DNA of 64,000 bases, taken from JASLPR01 sp964496475. Lineage in GTDB: Bacteria; Chloroflexota; UBA11872; VXNJ01. Below, piece by piece: positions 44,134 through 51,707 of this stretch. A program made the translations under genes and the position numbers. Position 1 is the stretch's first letter. Each line of letters starts with the position of its first letter. A model generated the notes under the pieces. The model had not been told where the DNA came from, searched no databases, and saw only the letters and a list, made by a program, of their open reading frames with translations. Where the stretch lies: NCBI GenBank assembly GCA_964496475.1, contig CAZBZS010000003.1:45028-109027 (forward strand). Reading direction: 5' to 3'.

Positions 44134-46332
44134 CTATTGCCGCACCACCCGGTCCTCCAGCAGCCCCAGCCCCAGCCCGAAGTAGCGGTCCAGCACCAGC
44201 CGGAACACATTCACCAGCGTGACATCGTCGTACACCACACCGGCCCCGCCGTCCGGCAGGCGTAGCGCCATCAAGATGTTGTACTTCTCCAAGTCTGGGG
44301 CCTCCCCGTGGTCCGAGGCGATCACGATGATCGGCGGCTGCGCCGATCCTTCGATAATCGCGTCTATCGTGTCTAGCAGCAGGGAATTCAGGTACACCAA
44401 CTGTCCTACGTATGCGCTCGGCACCCCCGGATCGTGGTCGTCGGAGAAACCCTCCAGCGGACTGAGCACCACATTTCCATGCTGGTCGAGGTTGAACGGT
44501 GCGTGCGGCTTAACCACATGCGCCAGTACGAACTTCGGGCCGTGGTACTCCCTCGCAACTGTCCCAAGAAATTCGAACGTCTCCACCGTCCGCACCGGGT
44601 GCCACCAGGGATACGGCTCATTGCCCGGCAGCTCAAAGTACCCCGGCAGGAACGGGCGTAACAACGTCGTTCGCAGGAATTGCCGGGTGAATTCCCCGAA
44701 CACCACGCCAGTCGCGCTCGCTTCACCCCGCGAAGTTAGCCGGCCCTCCGGACTGAAATTCACCCGCACGTCCGCGATCGCGCTCCCTGTCGTCAGCGCA
44801 TATCCCGACGCCACATGGACGTACGCGTAACCCAGCCCCTGCAGAATGCGGCCCAGCCGGTGATCACGCACGAGCGACCCCTTCCCGCTCTCACCACGTT
44901 CCGTCTCGTCCAGGTAGCGCAAGTTCAGCGCCGACGGAATCGACCATTGGGTCCGCGTGTAGTTGCTCCGCGCCCCCGCCGGCACCACAAAGCCTCGTTG
45001 CTCCAGCGCGGCAATGAATTCGCGATTGTTGAAGCCCGGTATCGAGTCCGCCCGCGAGTACGCATCCAAGATTATGTAGTAAATATCGGGCCTATTTGCG
45101 ACATTCAGAGCGGCCTCCACGACCGGGTCCAGGGTAGAGGCCGGGTCCGAATCGGCCGAGTCCATGGCAGAGCTCACCACCTGGTAGCCGATCATCAGCC
45201 CCGGCATCGCCACCAGCAGCAGGGCGGCGACATTCAGGTACATGGCCAGCCCCCACACCCGCGCCGTCCGGTTGAACGCGATCACCCCCACGCCACCCAT
45301 CCCCGCCATCAGCAAGCCCAGCAGCAGCCGGTCGTCCACCCGGTCCCCCACCAGGTTGGACAGGTGCCCGAACGCGAAAAAAGCCACCGTCCCGATCGCC
45401 ACCAGCCCCGCCGCCCGGTGCGCGTCCCGCGTCATCCCCAAGGCCGCCAGCGCTGCCGCCGACACCAGCCCCAGCGCCAGCGCCAGCAGCGCCAGCACCT
45501 CCATAAGGCGCGCCGTCGCCAGGTTGCTGCTGGCGAAACTCAGCACCGGGTAGATCGCCAGCAGCCACACATATACTGGCCACCTCCGCCAACCCCGTTT
45601 CATCGCGGACCGGGCCGCCGGTCCACCTGGTGCCGGCCGGGCAAACGCCGTCACCAGTCGCAGCGCAGCGCTGCCAAACACCCACATCGCTGCTCCTAGC
45701 ACCACCAGCGCCAGCGCCGCCGCACCCAACACCCGCTCCGTCCCACCCCGCATCCACGCCACTCGGATCCCGCTGGCGTACCCCTCGATCCGAAACGCCA
45801 GCGACCCCCGGAAATCCAGCGTTGCGGCATTCAGCGTCGGACCGGCGAAATCAGTCCCAGCCCCCGCCACCCCGAACGTCGCAAAGTTCGTCGACATCTC
45901 CGACACCGATAGCTGCAACCGAATCCCTTCATCGGGCGGTTCGTACAGTTGAAATTCGATCGCGTAAGGCAGCAGCCGCGAGTTTTCGGGTATTTCCATT
46001 GTCGCCTGCCGCAGGACCCGAGAGTCCCTCCCGGTCACCAGCGCGGCCGTAATCCGAACCCTTCCGTCCGTCGGTCCGGTGCCCACCCACACCGTCGCCC
46101 TGATGATCGGAATCGACACCGTGCCCAAGTCCTGCTGCAACCCGTGGCCCGGCCAGACCGGCGACAGTTCCTGCGACGGCTCCGGCGTCCCGGCCAGGTC
46201 AACCCTCGTCGCCGGCAGCAGGCTCACCCCCATCCCCAACCCCACCAGCACGCACAGCACCGCCAGCCGCCGTAGCAGGACTTCCGCCGCCGCCGGCCCC
46301 TGCTTCCCGTCTTCGCCATGGGTTTCGTTCAA
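44134..46332 (-). CDS. Membrane sulfatase-like enzyme (LTA synthase/phosphoglycerol transferase type)
   Basis: The 732-residue product has an N-terminal helix, a soluble beta-domain, then several membrane helices (about 205-395), then an alkaline-phosphatase/sulfatase-fold domain from about residue 410. The sulfatase domain has DIYYIILDAYSRADSIPGFN (the metal ligand aspartate), PAGARSNYTRTQWSIPSALN (nucleophile threonine/serine region), AHVVKPHAPFNLDQHG and VIASDHGEAPDL. This resembles lipoteichoic acid synthases and other phosphoglycerol or phosphoethanolamine transferases that decorate envelope polymers. It belongs with the surface-polysaccharide genes on its right. Confidence 0.82.
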   Translation of the reverse strand: MNETHGEDGKQGPAAAEVLLRRLAVLCVLVGLGMGVSLLPATRVDLAGTPEPSQELSPVWPGHGLQQDLGTVSIPIIRATVWVGTGPTDGRVRITAALVTGRDSRVLRQATMEIPENSRLLPYAIEFQLYEPPDEGIRLQLSVSEMSTNFATFGVAGAGTDFAGPTLNAATLDFRGSLAFRIEGYASGIRVAWMRGGTERVLGAAALALVVLGAAMWVFGSAALRLVTAFARPAPGGPAARSAMKRGWRRWPVYVWLLAIYPVLSFASSNLATARLMEVLALLALALGLVSAAALAALGMTRDAHRAAGLVAIGTVAFFAFGHLSNLVGDRVDDRLLLGLLMAGMGGVGVIAFNRTARVWGLAMYLNVAALLLVAMPGLMIGYQVVSSAMDSADSDPASTLDPVVEAALNVANRPDIYYIILDAYSRADSIPGFNNREFIAALEQRGFVVPAGARSNYTRTQWSIPSALNLRYLDETERGESGKGSLVRDHRLGRILQGLGYAYVHVASGYALTTGSAIADVRVNFSPEGRLTSRGEASATGVVFGEFTRQFLRTTLLRPFLPGYFELPGNEPYPWWHPVRTVETFEFLGTVAREYHGPKFVLAHVVKPHAPFNLDQHGNVVLSPLEGFSDDHDPGVPSAYVGQLVYLNSLLLDTIDAIIEGSAQPPIIVIASDHGEAPDLEKYNILMALRLPDGGAGVVYDDVTLVNVFRLVLDRYFGLGLGLLEDRVVRQ

Positions 46333-46522
46333 ACGCCGCTAACCGCGATCAAATCGCCCCTCCACTGCGCTCTTGCAGCCGCGATCATACCGGGCCGTAC
46401 CGGACCACGACTCCTTTTCGGATCGCCAAATCGCCACCCGGTCACTAGTATTCATTCGAGTATCCGACGCCCCACGGCCCCAGCCTCGCTACAACTCCAA
46501 TCCCCGTCGAAACGAGTCTCAA

Positions 46523-46810
46523 TTGGCTCCCATCAACACCCCACCACAACCATCCGCGCCCACCTTCCGGGCCATCCTCGCCCTCGCCGCCCCAGCCCTG
46601 CTGCGCGCCTACATCGACCCCGGCAGCGGCAGCTTTCTCATCCAGATCGCCATCGCCACCGTCCTGGGTGGCGCCGTCATGGCCCGCCTCTGGCTTGTCC
46701 GAATAGTCGGTGTCTTCCGGCGCACCCCACCCGACACCGGGGACTCCGAGCGCCCACCATCGTCCAACCCGGGCGGCGCTGGCACCGGCGCCGACATTGA
46801 ACCCGACTAA
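46523..46810 (+). CDS. Small membrane protein with YIDPGSGS motif
   Basis: The 95-residue product has AILALAAPALLRAYIDPGSGSFLIQIAIATVLGGAVMARL: one or two hydrophobic segments around a YIDPGSGS motif. Small proteins with a YIDPGTGS motif often lie beside sulfatase-type or SAM-methyltransferase envelope genes. The TTG at 46523 is my best start; the frame is open back to 46373. The stop overlaps the start of the methyltransferase gene, so the two are translated together. Confidence 0.6.
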   Translation: MAPINTPPQPSAPTFRAILALAAPALLRAYIDPGSGSFLIQIAIATVLGGAVMARLWLVRIVGVFRRTPPDTGDSERPPSSNPGGAGTGADIEPD

Positions 46811-48185
46811 CCCGGGCGCCGATCCCGGGTCCTTCCGCGATCCCGCCGGGTTCGTCTTTCACCGCGACGACGAACTCTACAGGCAGATAAACTCGTCCTA
46901 CCGGCCGACCTACGAGCTCCTGATGGACTCTGGTCTGTACAAAAACCTCACTGATCGCGGCCTGCTGGTCCCCCATGAAGAAGTCGACCTGGCCATCGCC
47001 CGCGACGACTGCGCCTACCGCGTAATCCAGCCTCGCCGCATCGAGTTCATCAGCTACCCGTTCGAGTGGTGCTTCTCGCAACTCCAGGCCTCCGCCCTCG
47101 CCACCCTCGACATCCAGGAAGAGGCCTTGGCCCATGACCTCTCCCTCAAAGACGCCAACGCCGCCAATATCCAGCTCCTCGATGGCCGTCCAGCCCTCAT
47201 CGACACCCTCTCCTTCGAACCCTACGAGGAGGGCTTTCCGTGGGTCGGCTACCGCCAGTTCTGCCAGCATTTCCTCGCCCCCCTGGCGCTCATGTCCCGC
47301 ACCGACGTCCGCCTCGCCGGGCTCCTGGCGACCCACCTGGACGGCGTCCCCCTCGACCTCGCTGTACGCCTCCTCCCCTTCCGCTCCCGCTTCAACCCCG
47401 GCCTCTTCATGCACCTCCATCTCCACGCCCGCGGCCAGCGTCGCCACCAGCACGCCACCACCAACCGCGCCGCTCTGCGCGGGCGCATGAACCGCCAGAA
47501 ACTGGTAGCGCTTCTCGGCAACCTCCGCTCCACCGTCCGCAAGCTCCGCTGGCGACCCGGCGGCTCCGACTGGGGTGACTACTACCAGCGCGACAGCTAC
47601 AGCGACGCCGCCTTCCGGCAGAAGCAGCAACTCGTCGCCGTCATGCTCGACGCCGCCGGTCCCGGTCCCGTCTGGGATCTCGGCGCCAACACCGGCGAAT
47701 TCAGCCGCCTCGCCCTCGCTCGCTCAAAGCCGGTCGTCGCCCTAGACTTCGATCCCGGCGCCATCGAGATCAACTACCGGCGGATGACTCTCGACCGCGA
47801 TACCGGACTATTCCCGCTGGTCGCCGATCTCACCAACCCCACCCCACCCACCGGCTGGGCCAACCGCGAGCGCCGCTCCCTGCTCGATCGCGGCCCTGCC
47901 CACACCGTCATCGCCCTCGCCCTCACCCACCACCTGGCCATCTCAAACAACATCCCCTTCGCCCGCCTCGCCGGGTTCTTCGCCGACCTCACTCGCTACC
48001 TTCTTGTCGAATTCGTCCCCGCCGACGACCCCATGGCCGCCCGTCTCCTGGCCATGCGCAACCACGAGTTCCCCGACTACACCGTCGGCGCCTTCGAAAC
48101 CGCCCTGGCCGAGCGCTTCAAAATCCACCGCCGCGAACCGATCCTCGGTTCCGACCGGGTCCTCTACCTCATGGAAGCCCTCTAG
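46797..48185 (+). CDS. Class I SAM-dependent methyltransferase with N-terminal extension
   Basis: The 462-residue product has a 270-residue N-terminal domain with motifs such as FISYPFEWCFSQLQASALAT and SLKDANAANIQLLDGRPALID, followed by a Rossmann methyltransferase. Motif I is VWDLGANTGEFSRLAL, with VVALDFDPGAIEINYRRM as the acidic motif II. It resembles nodulation-type (NoeA-like) methyltransferases found near polysaccharide genes. The TTG at 46797 overlaps the preceding stop. The target may be a surface glycan or lipid, but this is inferred from location. Its stop shares a CTAG with the convergent MFS remnant. Confidence 0.8.
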   Translation: MNPTNPGADPGSFRDPAGFVFHRDDELYRQINSSYRPTYELLMDSGLYKNLTDRGLLVPHEEVDLAIARDDCAYRVIQPRRIEFISYPFEWCFSQLQASALATLDIQEEALAHDLSLKDANAANIQLLDGRPALIDTLSFEPYEEGFPWVGYRQFCQHFLAPLALMSRTDVRLAGLLATHLDGVPLDLAVRLLPFRSRFNPGLFMHLHLHARGQRRHQHATTNRAALRGRMNRQKLVALLGNLRSTVRKLRWRPGGSDWGDYYQRDSYSDAAFRQKQQLVAVMLDAAGPGPVWDLGANTGEFSRLALARSKPVVALDFDPGAIEINYRRMTLDRDTGLFPLVADLTNPTPPTGWANRERRSLLDRGPAHTVIALALTHHLAISNNIPFARLAGFFADLTRYLLVEFVPADDPMAARLLAMRNHEFPDYTVGAFETALAERFKIHRREPILGSDRVLYLMEAL

Positions 48186-48646
48186 CCGCCCGGCGACTCC
48201 ACCGCCTCCACCGCCGCCGTCTCCCCGGTATCCTCTCCCAACTCTTCCATATCCGCCTCCGAGTCCAGCCTCCACAACTGCCGGGCGAACACCATGATCG
48301 CCACCGGCGTCCCGAGCTTCTCAGCGACCGCCGACATTGGCAGCATCCCCACCGGTGTCAGCCCCCAGCCCAGCATCCAGATCGAAAGCACCCTCCCCCA
48401 CAACCGGTTCGGCACGATCAGCTGCAGGATCGTTTGGATCATCGCCAGGTACACCGCCTGGAAGAAGCCCACCAGCACCAGCACCAGCACAGAGTCCGTC
48501 AGCTCTACCATCAGCCAGCTATGGGAAATCGACAGCATCCAGAACCCCATCATGCTGGTCAGCGTCGCCAGCCACAGCCGCCGGAATCCCGTGTAGCCGA
48601 GCGCCGGCGTCACCCGCGTCCCGAATCGCCCGATCGCTCCGCTCAC
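48182..48646 (-). pseudogene. MFS transporter with a large internal deletion
   Basis: The 154-residue product joins the first helix of an enterobactin-exporter-type (MFS_3) transporter (FRRLWLATLTSMMGFWMLSI and LVLVLVGFFQA) directly to the late segment QLIVPNRLWGRVLSIWMLGW and GLTPVGMLPMSAVAEKLGTP. Typical members have about 400 residues, so roughly 250 are missing at the join near VGFFQA/VYLAMIQ. The reading frame is intact and the GTG start overlaps the stop of the upstream gene. A functional transporter is unlikely. Confidence 0.72.
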
Positions 48647-50829
48647 CCGCGCACTGGCCGTCGCGTCAGCGCCGCGCCCAACGCCACCGCACTCAAGACC
48701 CCGGTCAGCACCGCATAGCTCATCCCCATCGTCTCGCCGTGCATGTCAAACTCGCCGTAGTGCGCGAACAACCGCTCCCGGAACCCATCGAAGCCGCCCC
48801 CCTCCGCCGCCGTGCAGCCGTCGCACGGCAGCGCGATCGGATTCTGAAACATGTCCGTCGCCTGCACATAGATATCCCCTCCGCGAAGCAGACTGCCCGA
48901 ATTCTGCCCGTGATACCACTCCTCCGGCGTCCCCAGCAGGTAGATCTGCCCGCCGATCAGCACTACCGTCAGCAGCCCCAGAAGCGGGCCGCTCCAGCCG
49001 AACCGCCACCTCCACCCCAGCACCTCCCCGGCCCCCACCGCCGCCATCGCGGTCACAAACGGCATACCATAGGCCAGGTGACGGAACATCTCCGTCGGCT
49101 CCTCCCGGTGGAACCCCTCCGGCGCCACTGCCATCGTCAGCGTCACCTGCGCCAGCGCCGCCAGCGGCAACGCCAGCAGCACCGATTTGCGCCGCACCAG
49201 CTTCCAGGTCCCGAGCCCGAACAGGCCGGCCAGCAACACCAGCAGCAGCGGCCCCCGCCAATCATTCAGCAACAGGATCCTGGCGTAGTACTCGTACGCT
49301 CCGGTCCGCGCGAACTCCAGATTCTCCCCGATATGCGCCACCGAAAATCCCGACGAGCGCGTCGGCCACAGCGCGTCGGTCGTCAGCCAGATGAACCCGG
49401 CGAACAAGCCCATCCCGGCCAGCACGATTCCCCCGGGCGCCGCCCACCACCACGACCGACCCAACCCCACCGCCACCGCCGCGATCGCCACCGCATACAC
49501 CGGTCCCTCCGGCCGTGTCAGCGCCACCAGCACCAGCACCACCCCCAGCCCCAGCGCGTCCCACCTGCCCGTCTCGCGACCGGCCATCCGCGCCAGCAGC
49601 CACGCGGCCGCCACCAGTTCCAGCACGAACACCGAATCCGGCTCCGCCGCCCCCAGCACCACCACCTGGAACGGCGGGAACAACACCGTCAGCAGCGCCC
49701 CCGCCAGCGCGATGTCGTCGCGTTTCGCCACCGCTCGCAGCGCCAGGAACAGCACCCCCGGAAGCGCTACATTGGCCAGGATGATCGGCAATTGCGCACT
49801 GTGATACCAGTGCCCCGACACCCCAAACGACACCGCCATCAGCAGCGGCAGCAGCGGCGCATCCGCCACCATCCCACCCGCCGTGGCCTGGGCGATCCCC
49901 ATCCCCGCCGACCAGGTCGGATAGCCCTGCCCGCTCAACACAGCCTCGGCCACGATCCAGTACCGAGCCAGGTCGTCCATCGTCACCGCCCGGTACGAGC
50001 CGGCCTGCAGGAGACCGATCCCCAGCAGCGTCCCGGCCAGCAGCCAGCCCCGATGCCGCACCAATCGCTCCCGCGCCCTTTCCAACGTCCCCGCCGAATC
50101 TACCCCCGGCCGCAGCAGCCACCCGGCATACACCGCCAAACCCACCAACAGCGCCGCCAGCGCCCGGGCGCCGCCGCTGGTAATCAGCAGGTGGCGCAAC
50201 TCGTTGTCCCCGTTCGAAGCCAGCGCAAACCCCAGCGGTAAGACCAGCGGCCAAAGGTATACGCGCCAGCCATCTGCCGGCGGCGTCCGACCGAACGGTA
50301 GAACCAGCCCGGCCATCGCCCCCAGCGCCGCCAACCAGATCGCCGTCGCCTCCGCCTCGCCGTCCGTGATTTTCAGCAGCAGGTCGCCAAACCCGATCCC
50401 GGCCACCGCCAGCGCCAGCAGGTCCACCACCGAGATCCCCCATCGGCTAACCCCAACTCGCCGCGCGCGGACCTTCCCCGCCCCCTCCGTCAACCCGATC
50501 CCGACCGCGAGCAGTAGCGGAATCAACCCCAACGACCCGATCCGCAGCGACGCCGACTCGGCCACCAGCGCGTTGAACGAATCCGACCCGTACAGCGCGG
50601 CTACCGGAACCGCCATCAGCACGCCCGGGGTCATGCTCCGCCACCCCGCCCCGCCCCCCGCCCCGCGCCATGCCGCCAGTGCGATCCCGGCGAACAACCC
50701 CGCAACCAGCACGAAGACCAGCCCGTGCCGCACCGTCATCTCCGCCGGGTTTGCCCGTCCGGCCAGCACCGTCGCCGCCGCCAGCCCAGCCACCAGCGCC
50801 CCGGCCCCACCCAACATTCGCCACCTCAT
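48643..50829 (-). CDS. GT-C (GT39/ArnT-like) membrane glycosyltransferase
   Basis: The 728-residue product has about 14 hydrophobic helices. The acidic first-loop motif typical of GT-C enzymes occurs as AVTMDDLARYWIVAEAVLSG with the aspartate pair DD, and the VALTRPEGPVYAVAIAAVAV segment is a frequent PMT/ArnT-like signature. It has a soluble C-terminal stretch. I start at the ATG at 50829 because the residues upstream are low-complexity and a small gene overlaps this ATG by ATGA. It should transfer a sugar from a polyprenyl-phosphate carrier outside the membrane. Confidence 0.82.
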   Translation of the reverse strand: MRWRMLGGAGALVAGLAAATVLAGRANPAEMTVRHGLVFVLVAGLFAGIALAAWRGAGGGAGWRSMTPGVLMAVPVAALYGSDSFNALVAESASLRIGSLGLIPLLLAVGIGLTEGAGKVRARRVGVSRWGISVVDLLALAVAGIGFGDLLLKITDGEAEATAIWLAALGAMAGLVLPFGRTPPADGWRVYLWPLVLPLGFALASNGDNELRHLLITSGGARALAALLVGLAVYAGWLLRPGVDSAGTLERARERLVRHRGWLLAGTLLGIGLLQAGSYRAVTMDDLARYWIVAEAVLSGQGYPTWSAGMGIAQATAGGMVADAPLLPLLMAVSFGVSGHWYHSAQLPIILANVALPGVLFLALRAVAKRDDIALAGALLTVLFPPFQVVVLGAAEPDSVFVLELVAAAWLLARMAGRETGRWDALGLGVVLVLVALTRPEGPVYAVAIAAVAVGLGRSWWWAAPGGIVLAGMGLFAGFIWLTTDALWPTRSSGFSVAHIGENLEFARTGAYEYYARILLLNDWRGPLLLVLLAGLFGLGTWKLVRRKSVLLALPLAALAQVTLTMAVAPEGFHREEPTEMFRHLAYGMPFVTAMAAVGAGEVLGWRWRFGWSGPLLGLLTVVLIGGQIYLLGTPEEWYHGQNSGSLLRGGDIYVQATDMFQNPIALPCDGCTAAEGGGFDGFRERLFAHYGEFDMHGETMGMSYAVLTGVLSAVALGAALTRRPVRG

Positions 50830-51017
50830 GCGACCGCCTCCGGCAACCCCCGCCGGACCACCGCCCACGCCACCACCGCCCACGCCACCCCGCCGGCTGC
50901 CACCGGGGCGCCTACGAGATACCGCTTCACCCGCGGTTCTTCGCTGACTTCGATCGCAAAACCGTCCCCCGGGCCCGATCGGCGGAGCGTCTCTCCGCCG
51001 TCCGGTGACCCGTCCAA
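50826..51017 (-). CDS. Small single-pass membrane protein upstream of the GT-C gene
   Basis: The 63-residue product has a polar N-terminal half and one C-terminal membrane helix (RYLVGAPVAAGGVAWAVVAW AVV, in two halves). Its TGA overlaps the ATG of the GT-C gene by four bases (ATGA), so it is translationally coupled. No family recognised. It may be a partner or chaperone of the transferase. Confidence 0.5.
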   Translation of the reverse strand: MDGSPDGGETLRRSGPGDGFAIEVSEEPRVKRYLVGAPVAAGGVAWAVVAWAVVRRGLPEAVA

Positions 51018-51096
51018 CCTTCACCGCCCCCAAGAATAGATTGCGGGCGCACGATCTTCATTCCCGGCGGCGATTCATCCACGCCGCCCCGCCCGG

Positions 51097-51372
51097 CTAC
51101 TCCGATTCCGTCGCGGCCAGCATCACCCCGCTCAGCGCCTGCAGCGCCGCCGGTCCCCGGATAAGGAATTCCACCACCCCGGCCTCCACCGTCGCCTGCG
51201 CCACTTCCTCCTCGCCCGGCGACTCCATCACCACGATCGGCCTATCCGGCGCCTCCGCCAGCGTCGCGTGATGCACGACCTCGAAATCCACGACTCCCGG
51301 ACTCAACATCGCCGCCCGCATCGACACCGCGCAGTGGTCGTGCTCCTCGACATGCAGTACCCGGACCGCCAT
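51097..51372 (-). pseudogene. Response-regulator receiver domain with the phosphorylation site deleted
   Basis: The 91-residue product starts AVRVLHVEEHDHCAVSMRAA (strand 1 and helix 1 of a receiver) and continues DFEVVHHATLAEA, then jumps directly to PDRPIVVMESPGEEEVAQAT, EAGVVEFLIRGPAALQ. The region with the phosphoacceptor aspartate and its LPDxxG loop, about 40-45 residues, is missing. GGAGAAG precedes the ATG at 51372. No partner kinase is nearby. It is probably inactive as a phosphorylation switch. Confidence 0.62.
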
Positions 51373-51707
51373 GCGCCGCTTCTCCATTTTCGATTCGTTC
51401 CAACCGCACCGCCAGAATACCCGGTCCGCGGGCTTTGGATCACCTAATCGGGACCCGCTCGGCAACATCCTGAGCTACGCCACACAGAAGAAACTTGCTG
51501 TGCTAGCGGTGGTACCCTTCTCCGAACCGCTTGGCACGATCACAATCCGGGGGATGCTCTTCATGGCGCGCACCGCCGCCCTGCCCCCCGGCCCGCGCCG
51601 CTTGAACTTCTTCATCGCCATCGCCGACGTCTTGCGGCGGCCTTACACATTCCCAATATTCTGAGTTGCCCTCGAAATCCACTCGCCGACGCGGCTTTAA
51701 GAGAGCC
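51373..51707. other. Intergenic region, nothing supported
   Basis: About 335 bases before the YfhO-type gene. Short frames on either strand have no domain; no RNA gene or terminator seen. The + strand C excess of the previous 26 kb ends about here. Confidence 0.45.

Noticed and set aside
48337..50241. Long open frame on + opposite the GT-C gene
   Set aside because: Its translation is rich in P, Q, R and H, with no helix pattern, and the - gene has clear membrane and loop motifs.
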